Of a DNA stretch of 56,869 nucleotides, positions 41,742 to 50,444 are shown piece after piece. The notes beneath the pieces were generated by a model. The model ran no database searches and was not told the origin of the DNA. It saw only the letters and a list, made by a program, of their open reading frames with translations. Position numbers and translations under genes: made by a program. The stretch comes from Candidatus Hydrogenedentota bacterium (GTDB lineage: Bacteria; Hydrogenedentota; Hydrogenedentia; Hydrogenedentales; CAITNO01). Within the stretch, counting starts at the first letter, position 1. Each line of letters begins with the position of its first letter. The stretch covers positions 1 through 56,869 of the forward strand of contig CAITNO010000140.1 of assembly GCA_903893795.1 (NCBI GenBank). Direction: 5' to 3'.

Positions 41742-44264
41742 ATGAAAACCATGCTTACACGCAGCATCATGATACTGGCACTCGCCGCGCTGGCGCTGCC
41801 GCTTGCCGCGCAGGCCGACCTGGGCGCCGACATTGCCGGATTGGCCAAGTACCAGTTTGGCAGTGACCGCACCGCGCTGAGCAATGTACAGAAAGCGGTG
41901 GACGGGGCCGTAGGCAACAAGGACAAGGCGGCGCTGGCGGACCTGGAAAAACGGCTGAGCGCCGCGATTCAGGGCGAGTGCTCCCTCGAAGGCGAGCGCT
42001 TCGCCTGCCGCATGCTCCATGAATTCGGCGGCGAGGCGTCCGTGCCCGCGCTGGCCGGGTTGCTCAAGAGCGCCGACACCTTCCAGGCCGCGCTCACCGC
42101 GCTGGAAACGAACCGCAGTGAGGCCGCCACCAAGGCGCTGATTACGGCGGCAAAAGATGCAAAAGGCGCGCAGCAGCTCGGCGCCACCGCCTCGCTGGGC
42201 CGCCAGGGCGGCGAGAAGGCCGTGCCCGCCCTCAAAGAGTTGCTGTCCAGTGCCGACGATGCCGTGGCCGGCCAGGCGGCGGAAGCGCTTGCCTTTATCG
42301 GCAAGCCGGGCTGTTCCGCCGTGGCGGAGGCCCTCAAGGCAGCCCCGGCCGAGAAGAAGGCGCTCTTCACCCCGCCCTGCCTGCAGTGCGCGCTGGACGA
42401 GAACAACGGCGAATGGCTCGCCCTGCTGAACGGTGCCGGGTTCCCGGCGCATGTGCGCATTGCGGCGCTCGGCGGGTTGCTCAAGGCCGACCCGGCCAAG
42501 GCGCCCGGCATGATCGTGGCCGCGCTGAATGACGCCGACGTGGACATCTCGCGCGTGGCCCTGGGCCTGGCGCGCAAGACGGAAGGCGCGGAAATCACCG
42601 AGGCGCTCTGCAAGGCCGTTGCGATGGCCGCGCCGGACCAGCAGGCCGCCCTGCTCAATGTCCTCGGCGCCCGTGGCGACAAGACGGCTGTTGACGCGGC
42701 CAAAGGCCTTGCCGACAGCGCCGACAACGCGGTGGCAGTGGCGGCGTTGCGCGCCTTGGGAAAACTTGGTGATGACGCCGTTGCGCCGTTCCTTGTGGCC
42801 AAGGCCGCTGCGGGCAAGGGTGACATCAAGACTGTTGCGCAGGAAGCGCTTTCGGTGCTGCGCGGCGAAAAGGTCGATGCGGTGCTTGTTGACCTGGCCG
42901 GCAAGGACGGCGACGCCGAACTGCGCGCCCAGGCGCTGCGCAGCCTGGCCGACCGTCGTGCGATCGGCTCCCGCGCCGCCGTGCTCAAGCTCGCCTCCGA
43001 CAAGAACGATGACGTCGCCGCCGAGGCGGTGAAATCGTTGCGCGCGCTGGCCCAGTCCGAAGACGTGCCGGCGCTCATCGCCCTGCTCAACGGCGCCAAA
43101 GAGGGTCCGCAGCAGGACGGCATTTCCCGGACCATCATGGCCGTGTGCGAACGCAATGCCGATGCCGGCAAGCGCGCCGATCAGGTTATTGCCGCGTTCG
43201 ACAAGGCGTCCAAGCCCGAACAGCAGGCCGCGCTCGTCGCTGTGCTGGGCGGCATTGGAACCAAGACGGCGCTTGAAACACTGCGCGCGAAACTGGCCAA
43301 GGCCGACCCGGCCGTGCGCGCGGCCATTGTCGACGCCTATTCCGTGTGGCCCACCGCCGCGGCGGCCGACGACCTGCTCGCGGTGCTCAAGGCCCCCAAG
43401 GATGACAAGGAGCGCGGCCGCGCTTTCTCCGGCTACATCGGCCTGCTGCGCAAGGATGACATTGAATCGGCGGCCGCCGTCTGCGCGCGCTTTGCGGAAG
43501 CGGCGCAGCTGGCGAAGGACAAGGGCGAAAAGCGCTCCGTTCTTTCCGGCGTGGCCAATGTCGGCGCGCCCGAGGCGCTGGCGCTGGTGGACGAGATGGG
43601 CAAGGACGAGGAACTGGCTGCGGAAAGCCAGCAGGCAGTGCTGCGCATCGCCAAGGCCCTCTGCGGCGCCGACCCCCAGGGCATCCGCGAACGGCTGGAA
43701 AAGCTGATGCTTGAAAAGCCCGATGTGAACACCGTAAAGACCGTCAACGAAGTCTCCGGCATGATCGCGCGCTTTGAGGACTACATCAGCGCCTGGGAGT
43801 ATGCCGGTCCCTACTTCGAGGAAGGCAAGAGCGCAACCCAGCTCTTCGACGTGGAGTTCCCGCCCGAGAAGGGCGACAAGGACGTCGGCTGGCGCGTGTT
43901 CCCCTTTGGCACCGACGATTCCCGCGGGTGGGTTATCCTGCTGGACAAAGTGCTTGGCGGCGAAGAACGCGTGGTCTATCTGCGCACGCGCATTTTTTCG
44001 CCCGAAGCGCGCGACAGCATCCTTGAACTGGGCACCAATGACGGCTGCAAGGTATGGTTCAACGGGCAGAAGATTCATGCCGTCAACGAGGGCCGCCCGC
44101 TTCAGCCGGGACAGGACAAGCTGGCGCTGAAACTGGACAAGGGCTGGAACACGCTGATGGTGGCGGTTTACCAGCAGGGCGGCGCCTGGTCGGCCAGCGC
44201 GCGCATCACCCAGCCCGACGGCAAGCCGTCGCAGGGCCTGCGGTTCAGCGTTCGGGAAAATTAG
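41742..44264 (+). CDS. Exported HEAT-repeat protein with C-terminal carbohydrate-binding-like beta domain
   Basis: An 840-aa protein with signal peptide MKTMLTRSIMILALAALALPLAAQA. Residues about 70-670 are alpha-helical HEAT-type repeats (VPALAGLLKSADTFQAAL; VPALKELLSSADDAVAGQ; VPALIALLNGAKEGPQ). After about 680 a beta domain appears (ISAWEYAGPYFEEGKSATQL; ELGTNDGCKVWFNGQKIH; KGWNTLMVAVYQQGGAWSAS), which resembles the galactose-binding-like modules found with GH2 and PVC secreted proteins. Its role is unknown; protein-protein binding plus glycan contact is inferred. It is likely co-transcribed with the upstream Tat dehydrogenase and ends at a strong terminator. Confidence 0.8.
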   Translation: MKTMLTRSIMILALAALALPLAAQADLGADIAGLAKYQFGSDRTALSNVQKAVDGAVGNKDKAALADLEKRLSAAIQGECSLEGERFACRMLHEFGGEASVPALAGLLKSADTFQAALTALETNRSEAATKALITAAKDAKGAQQLGATASLGRQGGEKAVPALKELLSSADDAVAGQAAEALAFIGKPGCSAVAEALKAAPAEKKALFTPPCLQCALDENNGEWLALLNGAGFPAHVRIAALGGLLKADPAKAPGMIVAALNDADVDISRVALGLARKTEGAEITEALCKAVAMAAPDQQAALLNVLGARGDKTAVDAAKGLADSADNAVAVAALRALGKLGDDAVAPFLVAKAAAGKGDIKTVAQEALSVLRGEKVDAVLVDLAGKDGDAELRAQALRSLADRRAIGSRAAVLKLASDKNDDVAAEAVKSLRALAQSEDVPALIALLNGAKEGPQQDGISRTIMAVCERNADAGKRADQVIAAFDKASKPEQQAALVAVLGGIGTKTALETLRAKLAKADPAVRAAIVDAYSVWPTAAAADDLLAVLKAPKDDKERGRAFSGYIGLLRKDDIESAAAVCARFAEAAQLAKDKGEKRSVLSGVANVGAPEALALVDEMGKDEELAAESQQAVLRIAKALCGADPQGIRERLEKLMLEKPDVNTVKTVNEVSGMIARFEDYISAWEYAGPYFEEGKSATQLFDVEFPPEKGDKDVGWRVFPFGTDDSRGWVILLDKVLGGEERVVYLRTRIFSPEARDSILELGTNDGCKVWFNGQKIHAVNEGRPLQPGQDKLALKLDKGWNTLMVAVYQQGGAWSASARITQPDGKPSQGLRFSVREN

Positions 44265-44284
44265 CCGAAACAGGAAGACACCTC

Positions 44285-44321
44285 GCGGGCGGGATCCAGA
44301 CCGGGTCCCGCCCGCATTTTT
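44285..44321 (+). terminator. Intrinsic terminator after the HEAT-protein gene
   Basis: A perfect 10-bp stem GCGGGCGGGA/TCCCGCCCGC (44285-44294 with 44306-44315) with an 11-base loop is followed by ATTTTT. Confidence 0.9.
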
Positions 44322-44351
44322 CACTATTGCGAAAGGCTGTTCGCCAGCGAC

Positions 44352-44987
44352 ATGAGCATCCCCAAGTCCCATAGCTCTCCTTCCCCCTCGCCGGGCCCGG
44401 CCATACGGGCCTTCATCGCCATTGAGCTGCCCGGCGCAACGCGCCTGCTGCTTCAGGAGGAAGCCCCAGTCCTGCGCAAGGCAGGTGGGCGGGCGACGTG
44501 GGTGCGGGCGGAACACATGCACCTGACCCTGCGTTTCCTGGGAGAGATTACGGAAGAGCAGCAGACGGCGTTGTCCCGAAGCCTGCGTGAAATCTCAGCG
44601 GGCATGCCCGCCCTGGTGTTGGCGGTGGAGGGGATGGGCGTTTTCCCGAATCTGCGCAAGCCCGCCGTAGTCTGGGCGGGTGTACGCCAAATCGCGGGCG
44701 ACCTCGTCGGTCTCCAGCGGGCCATCGAAGCGGCGGCGCTTGGTGCGGGGTTGGTAGGGGACAACAAGTCGTTCCACGCGCATGTCACGCTGGCGCGCAT
44801 TCGCGATCTGGCCGCTTCGGAAGGGTTGGTGCGGGCCGTGCGGGAGCGTGTCGAAGGCCCGCCCGAGGCCTTCGGGGATGAATTCAAGGCCGAAAGCGTG
44901 GCACTATTTCGGAGCGAGTTGAAACCCGGCGGGCCGGTGCACACCCGTCTTGAGGAGTTTTCCCTGTCATGCAAGGACTGTTTATAA
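44352..44987 (+). CDS. thpR: RNA 2',3'-cyclic phosphodiesterase
   Basis: A 211-aa member of the 2H phosphoesterase (LigT) family, which opens 2',3'-cyclic phosphates on RNA ends. Both HxTx motifs are present: HLTL at 57-60 and HVTL at 144-147, with the family's FIAIELP opening and FRSELKPGGPVHTRLEEF ending. The N-terminal IPKSHSSPSPSPGPA is a disordered extension. It lies just past the terminator at 44285-44321 and overlaps the next gene by 19 bases. Confidence 0.88.
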   Translation: MSIPKSHSSPSPSPGPAIRAFIAIELPGATRLLLQEEAPVLRKAGGRATWVRAEHMHLTLRFLGEITEEQQTALSRSLREISAGMPALVLAVEGMGVFPNLRKPAVVWAGVRQIAGDLVGLQRAIEAAALGAGLVGDNKSFHAHVTLARIRDLAASEGLVRAVRERVEGPPEAFGDEFKAESVALFRSELKPGGPVHTRLEEFSLSCKDCL

Positions 44988-45226
44988 AGACGCTGCTTGG
45001 GAGCGCGCTGACGCTCTATATGATGGTGATCCTGCTGCGGTGGACCGCGCCCTGGCTTGAGCTGGACCTATATTCACCGCGCTGGCGCTGGATCCCCCAG
45101 GCCACGGACCCCCTGCTACAGTGGATACGAAAGGTGCTTCCGCCGATGGGCGGGAACTTTGACTGGGCCCCCGCCACGGCGCTGTTCGGCCTGTGGGTCG
45201 TGCGTGTTGTTTGCGTCGGCTATTAG
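44969..45226 (+). CDS. YggT-like small membrane protein
   Basis: An 85-aa protein with two hydrophobic segments (FIKTLLGSALTLYMMVILLRW and the C-terminal TALFGLWVVRVVCVG) linked by a region containing NFDWAPATAL and an IPQATDPLLQWIRKVLPPMG stretch. The P.TDP(L)...(I)RK..PP.GG-type pattern is characteristic of the YggT family. It is somewhat short, with one repeat instead of two. It starts inside the thpR gene, so expression is coupled. Confidence 0.7.
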   Translation: MQGLFIKTLLGSALTLYMMVILLRWTAPWLELDLYSPRWRWIPQATDPLLQWIRKVLPPMGGNFDWAPATALFGLWVVRVVCVGY

Positions 45227-45304
45227 GCGGCGGCGAGCCAATGGGGAACGGATGGCGCGAATGATGTGTTTTCTACCATGCAACCCGCAAGAACGAGGTG
45301 TTCC

Positions 45305-46261
45305 ATGCGCAATTGGCTGATGTGCCTGCTGATACTCCCGGCGGCCCTGCTCTGTCCGGCGCTGCGTGCCGCAGCCCAGCCCGAGCCGGAAAAGGCCCGG
45401 GTGGGGCGCCTGCTTGCAGATGGGGTGACCGCGGGGGACAAGCTGCGCGCCTACGACCGACTGCACCAGAAGCTGGCCGACATTCACGCACGACGCGGTG
45501 AGGCGCTGGCAAAGCAAGGCAGCCAGGAAGAGGGCAAAAAGGAACTGCAGCGCGCAAACGGCGAACTGTTGCTGTCCCGCCAGGCCTATGAACTCGCCCT
45601 GCAACGCTACCCGGACCACGCCCTGCTGCACAACTACTACGGGGAAATTCTCTTTGACCGGTTCGATGAGCAGGAGGCAGGGGTGGGGGAGTGGAAGAAG
45701 GCCATAAAGCTGGACGGCAAACTGGGCCGCGCCCACAACAACCTGGGGGTCTTTCTTTGCCATGCCGGGGGATATGCGGAAGGCTTGGCAAGTCTGGACA
45801 AGGCGGTGCTGCTGGAGCCGGAAAACCCGGACTATCAGTACAACATCGCCCAGATTTATCTTGCCCATTGGCCGCAGGTGATGGAGATCCGCAAATGGAC
45901 CGCAGGGGACCTTTTCAAGGCCGCCATGACCGCCTCCGAAACCGCCTCCCGGTGCGCCCCCGATGATTTTGAACTGGCCGCCGACTACGCCCGCAATTTC
46001 TTCGTCGGCGAGGAGATTGGAATCGCCCCCGACTGGGACCGCGCGGCCAAGGCCTGGCAGCGCGTGAGGCAGCTTGTCCGGAATGATGATGAGAAATTCA
46101 ATGCCTGGCTCAACGAGGGGCGCGTCTGGTATAAGGCCAACAAGGCAGGACGGGCCGTGAAGTGCTGCGATGAGGCGCTCAAGGTCCGGCCGCAGAGCAT
46201 GGTGGCCGAAGAGCTTAAGAACATGGCGCGGGAACCCAAGAGGCCGAAATCTGGAAAATGA
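45305..46261 (+). CDS. Exported tetratricopeptide-repeat protein
   Basis: A 318-aa protein with signal peptide MRNWLMCLLILPAALLCPALRAAA. TPR-type helices follow: QAYELALQRYPDHALLHNYY, KAIKLDGKLGRAHNNLGVFL and KAVLLEPENPDYQYNIAQIY; a last pair is at AVKCCDEALKVRPQSMVAEE. TPR proteins in this setting usually assemble envelope complexes. The start at 45305 has ACGAGG upstream and gives the signal peptide. Its stop overlaps the lepB start (ATGA), which links it to protein export. Confidence 0.8.
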   Translation: MRNWLMCLLILPAALLCPALRAAAQPEPEKARVGRLLADGVTAGDKLRAYDRLHQKLADIHARRGEALAKQGSQEEGKKELQRANGELLLSRQAYELALQRYPDHALLHNYYGEILFDRFDEQEAGVGEWKKAIKLDGKLGRAHNNLGVFLCHAGGYAEGLASLDKAVLLEPENPDYQYNIAQIYLAHWPQVMEIRKWTAGDLFKAAMTASETASRCAPDDFELAADYARNFFVGEEIGIAPDWDRAAKAWQRVRQLVRNDDEKFNAWLNEGRVWYKANKAGRAVKCCDEALKVRPQSMVAEELKNMAREPKRPKSGK

Positions 46262-46830
46262 ACGTTGACTGGAAAGACTGGCTCATCGGCAGGCGCGCTG
46301 GGTATATTGCGATTGCGCTGCTTGCGGTGGCCTGCGGGTACGCTTTCGGGCTGCGCGGCCTGCGCTTTTTCATGGTGCCCAGCGGCTCGATGGAACCCAC
46401 GCTGCTCCCGAGCGACATGCTTGTGACGGTCAGGGAACCGGCCTATCACCGGGGGGACATTGTCGTCCTTCGCCATGACAGCGGCTATCTCGTCAAGCGC
46501 ATCACGGGACTGCCCGGCGACGCGGTGGGGGTGGTGGACGGGGCACTGTTCATCAACGGCAAATATGCCTCCGAACCCTACGTGCGCGAGCCGATGCGCT
46601 ACACCATCGCCGAGCCCATACGAGTGCCCGACGACCGCTTCGTTTTCATGGGCGACAACCGAAACGAAAGCGACGACAGCAGTGTGAACCACGGCGCGCC
46701 AGACGGGCCCGGCCTCTATGACCTGGGATGGATGAAGGACATCGTGGGCCGGGTGGTCTTTCTGTATTACCCCTACAGCCGCTGGGGGACGGTGCGGTCC
46801 TATCCTCTGGCCAACATCGCGGGCGAATAG
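46258..46830 (+). CDS. lepB: Signal peptidase I
   Basis: A 190-aa membrane-anchored serine protease that removes signal peptides. One N-terminal membrane segment (YIAIALLAVACGYAFGL) precedes the catalytic Ser44 in PSGSMEPTL and the Lys80 in LVKRITGLPGD; the family's box FVFMGDNRNESDDS is intact. The length fits the single-span type found in Gram-positive and PVC bacteria rather than the two-span E. coli type. It overlaps the TPR gene by four bases. Confidence 0.93.
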   Translation: MNVDWKDWLIGRRAGYIAIALLAVACGYAFGLRGLRFFMVPSGSMEPTLLPSDMLVTVREPAYHRGDIVVLRHDSGYLVKRITGLPGDAVGVVDGALFINGKYASEPYVREPMRYTIAEPIRVPDDRFVFMGDNRNESDDSSVNHGAPDGPGLYDLGWMKDIVGRVVFLYYPYSRWGTVRSYPLANIAGE

Positions 46831-46890
46831 TCTGCGCGGCGCCCTTTCCGGTACAATAACGGAAATCTTGACCCACAACTGCGGATTACC

Positions 46891-47646
46891 ATGAACGGCA
46901 CATATTCAAACCAGCGTTTTAATCTAGGCGCCTTTGCCCCGGACATCACCTGGGCGGTGCGCTGGCTCATCCTTGCCAACGCCGCCGTCTTTGCCGGACA
47001 GTTGGTGCTTGCGCCGCTGGAGGTGGCGGGCGGCGGTGTGGCGCGCGTGGAGGAGACCTTCGGTTTCTCGGCCGCGTCCCTGTTTCACGGCATGCTCTGG
47101 CAGCCTCTCAGCTACCAGTTCCTGCATCTGGGGCTGATGCACCTGTTCATGAACATGCTCTGGCTGTTCTTCTTCGGCCCCGAGGTGGAGCGCCTGCTCG
47201 GCAGCAGGCAGTTTATCCGGTTCTATCTTGCCTGCGGCGCGCTGGCGGTGCTGGTGCCCCTGCTGCCCCTGGCCCTGTTTGGGCTCAGGCCGACCATGTG
47301 CGGCGCGAGCGGCTCCGTCATGGGGGTACTGGTGGCCTTTGCCATGATTGATCCCAAGCGCCAGTTCTTCCTGTTTCCCCTGCCGGTGCCGGTCAGTGCG
47401 GTCGGAATGGTGGTGCTGATCTTCGTCATGAATGTCGTCGCCGGGCTGAACGGGAGCATGGGCGAAATGGTGACCCATCTGGGCGGCATGGGCGCCGGAT
47501 ACGCCCTGATGAAGGCCATCCCGTGGTACTACCAGTGGCGCCGGGACCAGGCCCGCGACAAGTTGAAGAATCCCAAGGACGGGGATGTCGCGGACAAACT
47601 CGGCGCGGCCGTGGACAATATTTTCAAGTTCAACAAACGCAAATGA
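46891..47646 (+). CDS. Rhomboid-family intramembrane serine protease
   Basis: A 251-aa integral membrane protease with at least six membrane segments. It has the rhomboid landmarks: QPLSYQFLHLGLMHLFMNML (HxxxHxxxN region), catalytic Ser140 in CGASGSVMGV and His196 in VTHLGGMGAGYAL. Its C-terminus is a cytoplasmic basic tail (RRDQARDKLKNPKDG). Substrates are unknown. It lies 60 bases after lepB and 42 before the J-domain gene. Confidence 0.92.
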   Translation: MNGTYSNQRFNLGAFAPDITWAVRWLILANAAVFAGQLVLAPLEVAGGGVARVEETFGFSAASLFHGMLWQPLSYQFLHLGLMHLFMNMLWLFFFGPEVERLLGSRQFIRFYLACGALAVLVPLLPLALFGLRPTMCGASGSVMGVLVAFAMIDPKRQFFLFPLPVPVSAVGMVVLIFVMNVVAGLNGSMGEMVTHLGGMGAGYALMKAIPWYYQWRRDQARDKLKNPKDGDVADKLGAAVDNIFKFNKRK

Positions 47647-47688
47647 CCCCGTGCCCGGAACCCGCGTGACACGCGCCAGAATCATCCG

Positions 47689-48024
47689 ATGACGTTTTCA
47701 TTTCAACATATTCTCATGCTCGGCTCGATAGTTTTCCTGCTCAACGCGACGGGGCTTTGGCCCATCGTCAAGCGCGTTCTGGGCCGTTGGGTTTCCGAGG
47801 CGGTGCTGGGCCGTCCCAAGGCGGCCGGCCCCTTTCCCTCCCAGGCCGATGTGGAACTGTGCTACCGGCTGCTCGGCCTGTCGCCTTCGGCAAGCTGGGC
47901 GGAAATCCAGACCGCCTACCGGCGCAAGGCCAAGGTGCACCACCCCGACCACGGCGGCGATGAGGACGCCATGCGCGCCCTCAACGAGGCCTATCAGACA
48001 CTCAAGCGGATGAAGCGGGGATAG
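47689..48024 (+). CDS. Small membrane-anchored J-domain protein
   Basis: A 111-aa protein with an N-terminal membrane segment (ILMLGSIVFLLNATGLWP) and a C-terminal J-domain: LCYRLLGLSPSASWAEIQTAY, then KVHHPDHGGDEDAMRALNEAY with the HPD tripeptide at 85-87. It would recruit an Hsp70 to the inner face of the membrane. The domain order (anchor first) resembles TIM14/DjlA-like J-proteins. It closes the thpR-lepB-rhomboid gene run. Confidence 0.88.
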   Translation: MTFSFQHILMLGSIVFLLNATGLWPIVKRVLGRWVSEAVLGRPKAAGPFPSQADVELCYRLLGLSPSASWAEIQTAYRRKAKVHHPDHGGDEDAMRALNEAYQTLKRMKRG

Positions 48025-48059
48025 GCCGGAGCCGTTCTTATGGTCTGCGGCGGGAAAAC

Positions 48060-48087
48060 AGCCAAAGCGGCGTCGCAGCCGCACTCC
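48060..48087. repeat. GC palindromic repeat copy
   Basis: AGCCAAAGCGGCGTCGCAGC followed by CGCACTCC. It is related to 31332-31362 and 39996-40020 (shared AAAGCGGCGxCG and GCCGC parts). It lies between the convergent J-protein and nagA genes. Confidence 0.55.
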
Positions 48088-48117
48088 ACAATGGGCACTG
48101 TTTACGCGGGGCCGTAT

Positions 48118-49317
48118 TTAATTTTCGGGTGGATGGTGGGCGCCGCCCACGAAGCTGAATTCGATGCTGGGCGCGATGCGCTTCTGTTTTGTCTCCAGGT
48201 GGAATCCAATGAACTCGGCGCGCCGGCCCTTTCTGGGCGGCCAAAGCGGCGGGGGGATGCCCAGCAGTTGCGACGGATTCTTGGATGCGCAGTCGAAGGC
48301 CTCGCCCATCGTCAGGTCCGCGGCCAGCCAGGCGTTGATGACGCCTTCGAGCAGCAGCGTGCCGCTTCCGGCGAGCAGTTCGGTGCCCGCCAAACAGATT
48401 TTGCCGTTCTTGTGCTTCTCCACGTCCGCGCCGAAGAGACGGTATTTTCCCGGCTTCATCCCTGCCAGACAGACCGCATCGGACACGAGGATGCAGCGCT
48501 CCGGCCCCTTGGCCCACATCATCGCCTTGAGCGCCTCCTCGGGCAAATGGTGCAGGTCGGCGATGAAGGAGGCGTGCAGTTGGTCATTGGCCAGTTGGGG
48601 CCAGAGGGGGTTGTGGTGGCGGTGTATGGTGGTTGCGAGGCCGTTGCCCAGATGGGTGCAAAGGGTTGCGCCCGAGTCGGCCGCTTTCGCCACCTGGGCC
48701 GCATTGGCGGCGTGGTGGCCCAGCGCGGCCACGATGGAGGCCTTGGCCAGCGCGCGAATCAGTACCGGGGCGCCGGGAAGTTCCGGTGCCAGGGTGACGC
48801 AGGCCACCCGCCCGTCCGCGGCCTGTACAAGCCGTTTCAATACGGAGACGGACGGTTCGAGCGCGTGCTCCTTTGGATGGGCGCCGCGCGGACCGTCCAC
48901 GCGGGAGATGAACGGTCCTTCAAAGTGGATGCCGAGCACGGCGGCGTCCGTGGCGGGGTCGGCGGCCAGCGCCTCCACAATGCGCCACGCGCGCCGCTCC
49001 ATCGAATCCACCACCGCCGTGATCAGGGTCGGCTCCCAGCGCGCCACGCCGTGGGCGGCCAGCTTGCGGTTTAACTCCACCACCTCATCCAGCACCAGGT
49101 CGTCGCGCTGGAGGTCGATGCCAAAGCCGCCGTTGACCTGCATGTCCACGAGCGCGGGGGCAAGCAGTGTTTCCTCCGAGCCCAGGTCGGGCCTGCCGAT
49201 GGGTTTGCCAACGCGGACATCGCGCACGACTCCGTTGCGCACCAGCACGTCGGCCACCTGCCCGGAATCGAGCAGTTGACCACGCACCAGCAATGTTGAA
49301 TCGTCCTTTGTTTTCAT
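48118..49317 (-). CDS. nagA: N-acetylglucosamine-6-phosphate deacetylase
   Basis: A 399-aa amidohydrolase that removes acetate from GlcNAc-6-phosphate. It has the NagA form of the first motif (LAPALVDMQVNGGFGID, with QVNG in place of HxH), the metal-ligand Glu133 in HFEGPFISRVDG, His201 (LGHHAAN), His222 (CTHLGNGL) and Asp280 (LVSDAV). The start at 49317 is chosen for TTTGAGGGCACC; the frame runs further upstream without a site. No nagB or PTS gene is in the window, so GlcNAc catabolism is incomplete here. A role in recycling cell-wall or host glycans is plausible. Confidence 0.88.
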   Translation of the reverse strand: MKTKDDSTLLVRGQLLDSGQVADVLVRNGVVRDVRVGKPIGRPDLGSEETLLAPALVDMQVNGGFGIDLQRDDLVLDEVVELNRKLAAHGVARWEPTLITAVVDSMERRAWRIVEALAADPATDAAVLGIHFEGPFISRVDGPRGAHPKEHALEPSVSVLKRLVQAADGRVACVTLAPELPGAPVLIRALAKASIVAALGHHAANAAQVAKAADSGATLCTHLGNGLATTIHRHHNPLWPQLANDQLHASFIADLHHLPEEALKAMMWAKGPERCILVSDAVCLAGMKPGKYRLFGADVEKHKNGKICLAGTELLAGSGTLLLEGVINAWLAADLTMGEAFDCASKNPSQLLGIPPPLWPPRKGRRAEFIGFHLETKQKRIAPSIEFSFVGGAHHPPEN

Positions 49318-49505
49318 GGTGCCCTCAAAGGGTTGTAAACGCCAGATGTTCTCCCAATCGGCAGGGCCTTCCTGCCGCCGCCGGTTCATCATAGGGCAAT
49401 GCGCCTCCAAGATTGCACTTTTCCGCATGCCTGCGGCCCGTCGTTGTGCATCGGAAGATTACTTATTGTTGCATGTCAAACCATTTTACGGCAAGCAATG
49501 AACAC

Positions 49506-49534
49506 TTGACGGAAACGCGGTTGGGCGTTACAAT
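49506..49534 (+). promoter_or_regulatory. Sigma70-type promoter for the DUF998-like gene
   Basis: -35 TTGACG (49506-49511), 17-base spacer and -10 TACAAT (49529-49534). Start of transcription near 49541 gives a leader of about 58 bases. Confidence 0.75.
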
Positions 49535-49598
49535 TACCATTGCAACCCGCTGCAGTGCGGTATCGTAATGCGGCAGGGAAATCGCAAGGGGTGTGCAC

Positions 49599-50378
49599 AT
49601 GGAAAAGGTGAGACGATATATCTCGGGCCAGCACACGTCCACGGAGATCCGTTGGCATTTGGCGTTGTTGGTGCTGGTATTCTGGGGGTTGGTCTTCTGT
49701 GCATGGCTGGGTTACCCGGCGGAGCACAAGTACTCCGTCACAAAGAAAACGCTCAGCGCCCTAGGGAGCTTTGACGAGCATCATAATCCCGAGTGGTTCT
49801 GGCTCTTCTCAGTTGCCATGGTGTATTGCGGGCTGACGATGGCGCCGATCATCCTCTACATCCGCCGCCGGGTGATGGCCATTTCCGAACTGGGAGCACG
49901 GGTGGGGTCGGTATTCTTTCTCGTGGGCTGCGCCGCAATCATTCTAACAGGCCTGTTTCCGGACGCCCACCGGGATGTCATAGGCAATTGGGAATGGCGG
50001 CAGATTCATGTGAAAGTGGCTGTGTTAATCGCGTTGGCATTTTCGATGGGGATATTCTGGCACGGGGGCCTTTTGATCAGGGACAAACTTACGAGGAAGA
50101 CCTTTGCGGAACAGGGGAGGCTGCCGTATCTGAAACTGATCGCCCCCTTCCTGGTGTGCCTGCCGGTGTTTGTGGCGGTCGGAATGAGAATCGACTGGGC
50201 TTCCGTGTGGGTGGTAGTGCGGGGTGCATTGGGCAATACGGGCAGTCCGGCCACCGCCGATCTGGACGTGGCATTCAAGGGGCTGCGGTCCTACCCGTTG
50301 CTGGAGCATCTGTCCATCTGGGCGCTGACGATCTTTGTTGTCTGGTTTGCCGCCGTGTTGCCGTCCGAATCGGACTGA
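49599..50378 (+). CDS. DUF998-like membrane protein
   Basis: A 259-aa protein with six hydrophobic segments (WHLALLVLVFWGLVFCAWLG; FWLFSVAMVYCGLTMAPIIL; VFFLVGCAAIILTGLFPD and others). The motif YSVTKKTLSALG after the first segment and the LTGLFPDAHRD turn resemble the DUF998 family, whose function is not established. AAGGGG seven bases upstream supports the ATG at 49599. The nearest downstream gene is 67 bases away on the same strand. Confidence 0.6.
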   Translation: MEKVRRYISGQHTSTEIRWHLALLVLVFWGLVFCAWLGYPAEHKYSVTKKTLSALGSFDEHHNPEWFWLFSVAMVYCGLTMAPIILYIRRRVMAISELGARVGSVFFLVGCAAIILTGLFPDAHRDVIGNWEWRQIHVKVAVLIALAFSMGIFWHGGLLIRDKLTRKTFAEQGRLPYLKLIAPFLVCLPVFVAVGMRIDWASVWVVVRGALGNTGSPATADLDVAFKGLRSYPLLEHLSIWALTIFVVWFAAVLPSESD

Positions 50379-50444
50379 AGCCGGAACCGCGCCAAGGGGC
50401 CGAGGGCCGGGGCGCATGAATTCCACACCCGCCGGGGAGACCCC

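Noticed and set aside
41634..44522. A 962-codon minus-strand frame opposite the HEAT-protein gene
   Set aside because: It mirrors a high-GC gene with clear signal peptide, repeats and terminator on the plus strand; its own translation shows no domain and is an artefact of codon bias.
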